A stretch of DNA of 22,138 bases, taken from Anaerolineales bacterium UBA6663. Its GTDB lineage: Bacteria; Chloroflexota; Anaerolineae; Anaerolineales; UBA6663. The stretch is from contig DKKP01000443.1 of NCBI GenBank assembly GCA_002455335.1, positions 1-22,138 on the forward strand. The letters are read 5' to 3'. The notes beneath the pieces are model-generated. The model saw only the letters and a program-made list of their open reading frames with translations. It did not search any database and had not been told where the DNA came from. Positions 16,444 through 22,138 of this stretch are shown here, one piece after another; position 1 is the first letter of the stretch, and each line of letters begins with the position of its first letter. Both the position numbers and the translations under genes were made by a program.

Positions 16444-17886
16444 TTAAGCATACATCAGCGTGCCGTGCCCGAAAGCCGCCGCGCCGACCGAGGTCCCTTG
16501 CAGGATGATCGGCTCGCGCCCGGTCTCAGCGGCGTAGCGGTCGGCCACGCGCGCCACTGCGGCGCGGGCACCCCGACGGCCGAGCACAGCCACGGTCCCA
16601 CCGCTGCCGCCGCCCGTGATCTTGGCGCCGTACAACCCGGCCGCTGCCTCGGCGCGCACCAACGCGACAAGGCGATCGGTGCCGTCGCTGCCCAGGCCGC
16701 AGGCGCTGTAGCTGGCGTGTGAGGCGAACATCAGCGCGCCCAGCTCCTGGCCGACGGCTTCGCTAAAGCGTGACAGAAGCAATTGGCGGAAGCACTGCAC
16801 GCGGGCATGTTCAAGGATCGGGTGTTCGGTCGGCACCCGAATCGCATAGCGCGCCTCGGGCCGGATGGCCGTGACCTTGTCGGTGAAGCCGCCATAGCGC
16901 GCCAGGAACTCTGCGCCCGAGTAGGCCACCGGCAGGCGATCGCGATACTGCGCCGCCCAGGTCTCGGGGCGGATGTTGGCCAGGTAGCCCTGCCAGTACG
17001 GGTCGAGGATCGAGACGCGCCCGGGCCCATTCGGGGTGGACGGGAGCCCGGCCAGATCGGCGAGGATGCGATAGCCCATGAAGGCGCCGACGCGCACGGC
17101 GCCGTAGTCGCTGCCGCTGACAGCATGCCGGATGCCCGAGTCGATCCCCCAAATCTCGAGATCGTCGGGGAGCGTCACAGGCGCTTCGAGCTCGGCCGGC
17201 TGGCAGCGCAGCGCCAGTAGCGTGCCGGCCTGACCCGCCGCGGCGCTCATCTGATCCATGACCCCGCACGGCGCCCCGACCACAAGGTTCTCGACCTCCT
17301 GGCACCACAGCGCCAGGTCGCGTGTGCTCACCTGCAGGTCAAAGGCGCCCACGATCGCGCGCATGCCCGCGACCTCGATCGCGGCCGAGGAGCTGACACC
17401 CTTGCCTGCGGGCACCTGCGAGTCGAGCCAGAGCGTGAAGCCTCGCTCGGGCCGCCAGCCCAGTCGATGATGAAGCACGACCACGGCGCCGGCGACGTAC
17501 GCGGCCCAGTGCTCGTGCGCGTCGCGTGCGAAAAGGGCACGTGCGTCGGCGTAAGGCAAAGGACCTGACGTTGGAGCCAGTTCGGCCAGATCGAACCGGG
17601 CGACCGGTGTGTCGCCGATCGTCGAGGCCAGCGTGCTGGACACCTGAATGACCGGATTGTCCGTGCGCTGCAACGCCGCATAAGCCGCCACGGCCAGCGG
17701 CATCTGCAATACGAGCGAACCTGAGTAGTCGGCGATGCCGCCCATCAGGTCGAGCCGGCCCGGGGCGCGTGCAACCGTGATGGGCTGGGTTGGGTCGAAG
17801 AGATCGGTCTGCGTATTCAGATGTGCGAGAAAGGGCTCGAGGTCGGCCGGGTGGGCCTCCGGGAGCCGGGAGAAAGACCAGGGCAT
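16444..17886 (-). CDS. GHMP sugar-1-kinase, L-arabinokinase-like
   Basis: The 480-aa GHMP-fold kinase phosphorylates a sugar at C1 with ATP. The N-terminal sugar-binding motif is APGRLDLMGGIADYSG (41-56), where galactokinases have APGRxNxIGEHTDYN. The change of EHTD to GIAD removes the galactose-binding Glu and His, and matches my memory of the kinase half of plant L-arabinokinase ARA1. GKGVSSSAAIEV (162-173), GAPCGVMDQM, GIDSGIRHAVSGSDYGAVRVGAFMG and KITGGGSGGTVAV (from K422) also match that group. I chose ATG 17886 because GAGGT (17894-17898) is 7 nt upstream; a TTG at 17892 is too close to it. It heads an operon with galE. The product may be L-arabinose-1-phosphate; routine annotation would say galactokinase. 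Confidence 0.88.
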   Translation of the reverse strand: MPWSFSRLPEAHPADLEPFLAHLNTQTDLFDPTQPITVARAPGRLDLMGGIADYSGSLVLQMPLAVAAYAALQRTDNPVIQVSSTLASTIGDTPVARFDLAELAPTSGPLPYADARALFARDAHEHWAAYVAGAVVVLHHRLGWRPERGFTLWLDSQVPAGKGVSSSAAIEVAGMRAIVGAFDLQVSTRDLALWCQEVENLVVGAPCGVMDQMSAAAGQAGTLLALRCQPAELEAPVTLPDDLEIWGIDSGIRHAVSGSDYGAVRVGAFMGYRILADLAGLPSTPNGPGRVSILDPYWQGYLANIRPETWAAQYRDRLPVAYSGAEFLARYGGFTDKVTAIRPEARYAIRVPTEHPILEHARVQCFRQLLLSRFSEAVGQELGALMFASHASYSACGLGSDGTDRLVALVRAEAAAGLYGAKITGGGSGGTVAVLGRRGARAAVARVADRYAAETGREPIILQGTSVGAAAFGHGTLMYA

Positions 17887-17893
17887 CAGCAAT

Positions 17894-17898
17894 ACCTC
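17894..17898 (-). promoter_or_regulatory. Ribosome site GAGGT deciding the kinase start
   Basis: GAGGT on the minus strand lies 7 nt before ATG 17886. It is only 1 nt from TTG 17892, so the ATG is the real start. Confidence 0.6.
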
Positions 17899-17909
17899 AC
17901 CACGGTGTC

Positions 17910-18008
17910 GATTCTAACCTTGGACCTGACAGGTCCATCCGCGATTCCCACGAATCGCAGGTGTTGGAAAAAGGGCGTTGAACGAAATCAGTCTCAGATT
18001 CTAACCTT
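17910..18008. repeat. 12-bp direct repeats flanking two palindromes
   Basis: GATTCTAACCTT occurs at 17910-17921 and 17997-18008. Between them lie the palindrome TGGACCTGACAGGTCCA (17921-17937) and a 7-bp hairpin GCGATTC/GAATCGC (17941-17947 and 17952-17958) made of the dispersed 9-bp-period units. The right copy covers the stop codon of the phosphatase gene. The left copy holds TAGAAT (minus strand, 17911-17916), a possible -10 for the kinase operon. Confidence 0.55.
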
Positions 18009-19053
18009 CCGTCGGGCCCGACGACTGAGCCAGCAGCCCGTGCCGACGCAGGGCGCCGGTCAACGCCGGCTCGACCGAGCGCCGCAATGCGCCATTGGCG
18101 TACCCGATCCAGGCGATGTCGGCGTCGACGTCGAGCGGGGCGCTCAGCGGCCTGCCGTACGGATCCGTGACGGCCACGCCGTGCGCGCGGGCGATCAGCT
18201 CGCTGCACAGGTCGTAGGGGTGGCAGCACAGCCCGCGCGTGCCAAGGCTCGCCCAGACCAGCGGCCGCAGGTCAGCGGCCCAGCGGTCATGGCCGACCAT
18301 GAGCTCGTAGAGCTGACCGCCTGTGCAGATGTACTGGTCTTCGAAGGCGTGGACGCGATTGGGCGGCGGCGGGCCGAGCAGCTCGGCCACGATCTCGTCA
18401 TCGATCGTCGCCAACACGCCGCGTGTGCCCGGAAAGAACCGGCTGATGTTGCCGAAGCCCTGGGCGATGGTCTCCGCGCCGGTCGGGTGCACGGGCAGGG
18501 GGTGCGACGCGCCGTCAAGTCGGTTGAAGCGCTCACTGCCCGTGGCGTAGCCGCCCTCGGGCAGAGCGCGCGCCCACAGGCTGTCGCTGAGATGCTGCTT
18601 GATCAGCGGGATCTCGGTCTGGAGCGCGAGCGTGATGTCGGCCAGGGTCGTGGCGTCGCCCAGGTTTGGGGCAACGCCGGTCAGGATCCAGCCCGGGCGC
18701 TTCTGGTACATCAGCCCACGCGTGCCGTCGATCGGATCGACGATCACGCGCACGATTGCGGCAGCCGGGTCGCCGCCCGGTGCGAGCACCACACGTCCGG
18801 TCTCGCCGAGGCCCTCGGCGATCAGCACCATCGGCCAGCGCTCGGCCAGGATCTCGAACTCGGCCAGCAGCGCGGCCTCCGAGACTCGATCGATTGCAAA
18901 GATGGTATCGCCGGCTTCTTCGCCGACCGGCGCCGCCATCAGGTCGACTGCCGTGCGCTCGCAGGCGGCAACGACCGTGTCGCGGATGCGGGCCTGGATG
19001 GCGCGGAGCTCGGTGAGCAGGGCTTCCGGTTCGGGGATGGGTTTGGAAGTCAC
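18001..19053 (-). CDS. Inositol-monophosphatase-family protein
   Basis: The 350-aa product has the lithium-sensitive phosphatase fold. The metal-binding motif is D106-P-I-D109-G-T-R, with an upstream acidic motif IAEGLGE (E80) in place of the usual EE, and a C-terminal DLCSELIARAHGVAVTDPYGRPL region with DVDADIAWIGYAN. It would remove a phosphate from a sugar or inositol phosphate using Mg. It is longer than typical IMPases (about 260-280 aa), with an insertion between the DPIDGT motif and the C-terminal domain (about 130-270). The start is GTG at 19053, only 6 nt after a perfect TATAAT. The gene lies upstream of the sugar-kinase operon on the same strand. Substrate unknown; activity is likely but not certain. 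Confidence 0.82.
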   Translation of the reverse strand: MTSKPIPEPEALLTELRAIQARIRDTVVAACERTAVDLMAAPVGEEAGDTIFAIDRVSEAALLAEFEILAERWPMVLIAEGLGETGRVVLAPGGDPAAAIVRVIVDPIDGTRGLMYQKRPGWILTGVAPNLGDATTLADITLALQTEIPLIKQHLSDSLWARALPEGGYATGSERFNRLDGASHPLPVHPTGAETIAQGFGNISRFFPGTRGVLATIDDEIVAELLGPPPPNRVHAFEDQYICTGGQLYELMVGHDRWAADLRPLVWASLGTRGLCCHPYDLCSELIARAHGVAVTDPYGRPLSAPLDVDADIAWIGYANGALRRSVEPALTGALRRHGLLAQSSGPTEG

Positions 19054-19059
19054 CCGGCG

Positions 19060-19065
19060 ATTATA
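19060..19065 (-). promoter_or_regulatory. -10 box TATAAT of the IMPase-family gene (likely leaderless)
   Basis: A perfect TATAAT on the minus strand ends 6 nt (CGCCGG) before the GTG start at 19053. No ribosome site is possible in that space, and no good -35 is visible. Confidence 0.6.
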
Positions 19066-19146
19066 CGGGCGTGTACTGGTTCGATGTGGACGCGCATCCT
19101 GGTGTGTACGGGCGACGAAAATCCCGTTGTTTCGTTTCCATCGTCG

Positions 19147-19165
19147 TAATTCGTGAAATCCGTGG
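19147..19165 (-). repeat. Copy of the dispersed 9-bp-period repeat
   Basis: On the minus strand CACGGATTT (19156-19164) is followed by CACGAATTA (19147-19155). The preceding GCCACGGATT also occurs in the minus-strand copy near 8290. It lies in the 150-bp gap between the phosphatase and PPOX genes, which otherwise shows nothing. Confidence 0.55.
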
Positions 19166-19203
19166 CAAGAATCCCCGGTAGTCGTGCCCGCACTCTCCGT
19201 GCG

Positions 19204-19662
19204 TCAATCTGGCAAGTGCCGGGATCCACTGTCCGACCAGCGCTTGACGACGGCTGACACAGGGCCGTACTGCTTCATAAACGCTTCCTGGACGCTCAAC
19301 ACAAAGAGGATGTAACGCGCGGCCGGTTCGTAGGGCGATGAGGCGCTGGCCTCGGCACGGTCCGCCGGGTCGTCGGTAAACGTCGCGCGGCCACGCACCC
19401 AGAACTCGCCGCCGCCGCCTTCGGAGTTTTCGACCGCACAGTGCAGGGCATACCGCCCATCCTGTCTGAGCGCCCGCCCTTTCGGCGACGTGGGTTCCAT
19501 GAACAGGAAAAGACGCTCGCCCACGATCGGCGTGACCGGATGGACGCGTGGACCGCCGTCCTCGCGCAGCGTGGCGAGGTAAGCGACGCCGCTCTTGAAA
19601 CGCAATTGCCCAAAAGCCGCCAGCTCGGGCGCCTGTTCGGCGAATTCCGACCAATGGGTCAT
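19204..19662 (-). CDS. Pyridoxamine-5'-phosphate-oxidase-fold (PPOX) protein
   Basis: The 152-aa split-barrel flavoprotein-like domain has VAYLATLREDGGPRVHPVTPIVGERLFLFMEPTSPKGRALRQDGRYALHC, a typical PPOX core: substrate strand, pro-his region, and an S/T-P-K-G-R phosphate-binding loop for FMN or a related flavin. Family members include F420- or FMN-dependent reductases and haem-binding proteins, so the reaction is open. A strong ribosome site (AAGGAGG, 19669-19675) lies 6 nt before the ATG at 19662. It is the last gene of the four-gene minus-strand group, 38 bp after the QW-repeat gene. Confidence 0.85.
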   Translation of the reverse strand: MTHWSEFAEQAPELAAFGQLRFKSGVAYLATLREDGGPRVHPVTPIVGERLFLFMEPTSPKGRALRQDGRYALHCAVENSEGGGGEFWVRGRATFTDDPADRAEASASSPYEPAARYILFVLSVQEAFMKQYGPVSAVVKRWSDSGSRHLPD

Positions 19663-19700
19663 CTTGATCCTCCTTCAGTCGTTGGCTGGCCCCGCAGACA

Positions 19701-20660
19701 TCAAGCGCCCCGACCCCACCAGCGCAGCACGCGCAGGGCGCGGAGCGTGTTCCAGCGGCTCGGCTTGCCGATCTTCTCCATGTCGAAGTAGCGGAGGCCT
19801 GAATGGCGCTGTTGCACCGGCCAGGTGCCGTCCGCAAGGCGCTTTGATTCGAGCAACGTGATCGCGTCCTGGGCGCGCGGATCGCGCTCGGCGTCGGCGC
19901 GTTGAAAGTAGTCGAGCCCGCGCAGCACGTCGTAGTGCCAGCGGTGCGGGTAAGAGAGCCGGGTGAAGACCGGGTTGATGATCTCGCCTGTGCGGTGCGA
20001 GCGATAGAAGCGATGTGCCAGCAGGAACTCCCGCGCGCGGGCCTCGGCGGCCTCGACCTCGGCACGTTGGCGTCTGAGGCCGCATTCGACTGCGGTTCGC
20101 AATCCTTCGAGCACGTTGAGCGTTGTGTGCAGCGAGCTGTGCACCACGTGTTTGTCGCGCCCGAGCCTGCAGTTCCAACCGCCGTCGGGCATCTGGGTTT
20201 CGAGCAGGCGGCCGACAAGCGGATCGACACGGCGGTCGATAGTGCTGTTCGATCGTCGCGGCATCTGCCCGAAGTAAGCGGCCAGTTCGAGCTCCATGCC
20301 GACGATGCACAGGTCCTCGCGCTTCAGAGCCCTGGCGAAGGCGGCCTCGTCATCGCCGCCGAGCATACCCGCGATGAGCAGACTGACGCCGCGCCGTGCC
20401 GCGGCATTGTCGCGCGGGAGGCCCAGGTGGTGCAGTTCGAGCAGCGTGTAGGTCGCCGACGTCCACTTTGGTGAATACAGCCCGCCGCCCCAGCCGCCCG
20501 AGTGGTCCTGTTTGGCAAGGTATTGCGCACACCACCCGCTCGTGGCGGTTCGGCTCTGCTCAGCGCGCCAGCGGCGCGGCGAAGCGTCAAGCAGATCGCG
20601 CTGCGTCTGCCAGCGAATGGCCGGATCGCCTTCGAGGAGCCAATCGATGATGGCCTGCAT
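19701..20660 (-). CDS. QW-repeat protein, prenyltransferase/squalene-cyclase-like
   Basis: The 319-aa product looks like a single alpha-alpha barrel of the terpenoid cyclase / prenyltransferase superfamily. QW-type motifs are Q51-DHSGGW57, Q156-MPDGGW162 and LADGTWPVQ near 277. They are spaced by helical hairpins with YTLLELHHLGLP and SLHTTLNVLEGL. The squalene-cyclase catalytic DXDD motif and the length of full cyclases (over 600 aa) are absent, so it is unlikely to be a terpene cyclase. Such solo proteins are usually called hypothetical. N-terminal DPAIRWQTQRDLL is a frequent start of this group. Cytoplasmic, since no signal peptide is seen. The start ATG 20660 is 16 bp after the DUF1801 gene. 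Function unknown. Confidence 0.75.
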   Translation of the reverse strand: MQAIIDWLLEGDPAIRWQTQRDLLDASPRRWRAEQSRTATSGWCAQYLAKQDHSGGWGGGLYSPKWTSATYTLLELHHLGLPRDNAAARRGVSLLIAGMLGGDDEAAFARALKREDLCIVGMELELAAYFGQMPRRSNSTIDRRVDPLVGRLLETQMPDGGWNCRLGRDKHVVHSSLHTTLNVLEGLRTAVECGLRRQRAEVEAAEARAREFLLAHRFYRSHRTGEIINPVFTRLSYPHRWHYDVLRGLDYFQRADAERDPRAQDAITLLESKRLADGTWPVQQRHSGLRYFDMEKIGKPSRWNTLRALRVLRWWGRGA

Positions 20661-20676
20661 CCTGCCCCCTTGACGA

Positions 20677-21060
20677 CTATGAGGCCGAAGACCTCTGCTT
20701 GCGTTTGGCGGCGGCCCGGGCGCGTTGTTCCCTGGCTTTGGCCTGCGTGATCTTGCGGATCAGGCCGTAAGGGACGCGCTGGTCGTACGGAAAGCGCAGC
20801 GAACCTTTCGGCCCCTCGTACGGCGCCGTCTCGGCCGAGAGCCTGCCGCCGTCGGTCGAGCCGCCAAAGAAACCGATGTGCTTCTTGAAGGCTGCGAAGT
20901 GCACCAGGTTATCTTCGAGGACAAAGGTGGGCATGTCGTACTTGATCGCCTCGGTGGCTTTGGGCGCGGCGGCCTGCACAGTCGCCCGGATCTTCTGCAG
21001 GATGAGCTGCACGGCCTCCGGAAAACCGGCGATATAAGCGTCGATCGTCTCAGGTTTCAT
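20677..21060 (-). CDS. DUF1801 / YdhG-like protein
   Basis: The 127-aa product has the YdhG/DUF1801 fold: MKPETIDAYIAGFPEAVQLILQKIRATVQAAAPKATEAIKYDMPTF, then FAAFKKHIGFFG and GSLRFPYDQRVPYGLIRKITQAK, ending in a basic Lys/Arg tail. The fold resembles frataxin-like and iron-chaperone YdhG proteins; the biochemical role is not established. I chose ATG 21060 because the family starts there and AGGGG lies nearby upstream; an in-frame extension to 21141 would be Arg-rich and atypical. It is the second gene of the minus-strand group. Confidence 0.85.
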   Translation of the reverse strand: MKPETIDAYIAGFPEAVQLILQKIRATVQAAAPKATEAIKYDMPTFVLEDNLVHFAAFKKHIGFFGGSTDGGRLSAETAPYEGPKGSLRFPYDQRVPYGLIRKITQAKAREQRARAAAKRKQRSSAS

Positions 21061-21137
21061 CGCAGACCCCTGTTCCTGTCTTCGGCGGAGCCGGGCTGTG
21101 CCATCGCGGGAGACATCGCGAAACTCCCGGAGCCTAC

Positions 21138-22016
21138 TCAACTCGCAAGCTCGATTATGCGGACCTCGTTATCGACATAGCTGTTGACGGCCCGCGGCAC
21201 ACGGAGCCGGTCATCGTTGGCGTAGAGCGCGCGTACCGCAGCGTACTCGGGCACCTGGCCTGCTGTCAATACAGCCAGACGATCGAGCAGGGCGAGATCA
21301 TCGGGCGTGAGCTCGTCATCGCGTGTATCGACCAGGCCCCAGCCATCCCAGGGCAGGGTCTCGACTTTGTTGAGCGCGGCCACATCGCGGACGAAGTCGC
21401 CGCGCACGAACCACAGGCCCTTCATGTCGAAGATCCCAAATGCCTCCGGGTCGGCGCGCCCCTCGCGGCACATCCGCCAGGCATCGCCGCCGACGATGAA
21501 GGCGTCGCGTGGCACATCAAGCGGATCGAACGCGATGGCGAGCTTCTCGCGCTGCAGCGCATCGAGCTGGGCATCGACCAGGACCCAACGACGCTGTTCG
21601 GCATTCCAGTATTCGCAGACCCAGTGGTCTTCGTACCGACCTGGCTCGAAGTAGGCGCCGAAGCCGCACCGCGCGCGGGCAGGCACGCCTTGATGGCGCA
21701 GGAACGAGGCGAGCAGGGTGGAGTAGTCGCGGCAGTTGCCGACCAGCTTGCGCTCGCCCGGCCGGGCATCCGTGAGCGGACGCGGATCGAGCTCAAGGAT
21801 GCGCTCCAACTGGCGCTCGACCCAACGCAACTGCACCTCCCCTTGACGTTCTGGGCTGAGCGTCAGCCCGTAAGCCTGCGCCCAGAAGACGTGAACCATC
21901 AACCCCTGCACGACGTCGCGGAGCGCCGCGACGCCAGTCGGCAGACCGGTATAGTGGGCGGCCAGCGCGCCCGGGGTTGTGGTGGCGGATTGGGTCGCAA
22001 ACGCGCTCAGGGACAT
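21138..22016 (-). CDS. Transglutaminase-like (papain-fold) protein
   Basis: The 292-aa product has a transglutaminase-like core with the triad C95 (GNCRDYSTLLASFLRHQGVPAR), H131 (EDHWVCEYW) and D148 (WVLVDAQLD). This fold is found in bacterial proteases, amidases and protein cross-linking enzymes; the substrate is unknown. No signal peptide is seen, so it should act in the cytoplasm. The frame is open further upstream (to 22085), but the ATG at 22016 has a near-perfect ribosome site AGGAGG (22025-22030) 8 nt ahead, and the promoter lies inside the upstream part, so 22016 is the start. It heads the minus-strand group of four genes. Confidence 0.88.
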   Translation of the reverse strand: MSLSAFATQSATTTPGALAAHYTGLPTGVAALRDVVQGLMVHVFWAQAYGLTLSPERQGEVQLRWVERQLERILELDPRPLTDARPGERKLVGNCRDYSTLLASFLRHQGVPARARCGFGAYFEPGRYEDHWVCEYWNAEQRRWVLVDAQLDALQREKLAIAFDPLDVPRDAFIVGGDAWRMCREGRADPEAFGIFDMKGLWFVRGDFVRDVAALNKVETLPWDGWGLVDTRDDELTPDDLALLDRLAVLTAGQVPEYAAVRALYANDDRLRVPRAVNSYVDNEVRIIELAS

Positions 22017-22024
22017 CGTTCGGG

Positions 22025-22030
22025 CCTCCT
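22025..22030 (-). promoter_or_regulatory. Ribosome site AGGAGG deciding the transglutaminase-like start
   Basis: A perfect AGGAGG lies 8 nt before ATG 22016. It rules out the upstream ATG (22076) and TTG (22085) in the same frame. Confidence 0.75.
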
Positions 22031-22056
22031 CGAGTGATCGCACGGATGATGGATCG

Positions 22057-22085
22057 ATCGTAGAACGAATGTTCATTTGCGTCAA
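22057..22085 (-). promoter_or_regulatory. sigma70-type promoter of the four-gene operon
   Basis: On the minus strand -35 TTGACG (22080-22085) and -10 TACGAT (22057-22062) are separated by 17 bp, the ideal spacing. Transcription should start near 22050, giving a leader of about 35 nt before the ribosome site and ATG 22016. Confidence 0.65.
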
Positions 22086-22138
22086 GTATGTTCGAGAGGA
22101 TCTCGCGAAAACCGTGCCCGCCGTGGGCCGAGGCTTCG

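Noticed and set aside
17821..19149. 442-aa plus-strand ORF across the kinase start and IMPase-family gene
   Set aside because: Shadow frame without motifs; it runs across a palindromic spacer and the DPIDGTR-containing gene on the other strand.
21061..21141. Longer N-terminus for the DUF1801 protein
   Set aside because: Arg-rich and not family-like; ATG 21060 has a purine-rich site ahead and matches the usual family start.
1..22138. tRNA, rRNA, riboswitch, transposase or defence genes
   Set aside because: No cloverleaf, rRNA-like stretch, recognisable aptamer or recombinase/nuclease signature was found on reading; small RNAs cannot be excluded without a covariance-model search.

Overview
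The window is GC-rich DNA with tightly packed genes. It most resembles a Chloroflexota genome of the Anaerolineae type. That assignment is inference, resting on long Thr-Pro (TPTxT) stalks on TadE/TadG-type surface proteins, NLPY-type PrmC, a GT4/GT26 pair and several apparently leaderless genes. No rRNA, tRNA, CRISPR array, transposase or phage gene was seen. The genes look chromosomal and mostly housekeeping or cell-surface.

Layout. (1) Positions 1-5186, plus strand: the end of a surface-protein operon. It holds the tail of a Thr-Pro-stalked secreted protein, a TadG-like protein with a vWA-like domain whose metal site is degenerate, and a TadE-like protein with a PA14-like domain and a 171-residue Thr-Pro stalk. 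A perfect 15-bp hairpin at 5198-5232 closes it. (2) 5244-8112, plus: a multi-TM PAS histidine kinase overlapping an OmpR-type response regulator. (3) 8113-8401: non-coding, with a dispersed 9-bp-period repeat in both orientations, a short hairpin and a TATAAT box just before prfA. (4) 8402-14015, plus: prfA-prmC, a Cof-type HAD phosphatase, a GT4 and a WecG/TagA/CpsF glycosyltransferase, a possible 53-aa protein, and a Tat-exported PGRP-type amidase. (5) 14016-14090: a REP-like palindrome between convergent genes. (6) 14091-19053, minus: a DAO-type FAD oxidoreductase, a galE-like epimerase, a sugar-1-kinase closer to plant L-arabinokinase than to galactokinase, and an inositol-monophosphatase-family protein. 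(7) 19204-22016, minus: a likely four-gene operon from one good sigma70-type promoter, encoding a transglutaminase-like protein, a DUF1801 protein, a QW-repeat (prenyltransferase/squalene-cyclase-like) protein and a PPOX-fold protein.

How they fit together. The tad-like proteins probably form a surface structure, and the adjacent kinase/regulator pair may control it or another envelope process. The two glycosyltransferases and the amidase act on surface glycan and peptidoglycan. The kinase and epimerase form a plausible sugar-1-phosphate / UDP-sugar salvage pair. prfA and prmC are the classic pair in which PrmC methylates the GGQ glutamine of RF1.

Most notable points: the arabinokinase-like kinase paired with galE; the stalked TadE-PA14 and degenerate-vWA TadG proteins; four genes whose -10 box sits 6-8 nt before the start codon, suggesting leaderless mRNAs; and a dispersed intergenic repeat with 9-bp period at three sites. 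I found no clearly new defence or mobile system.
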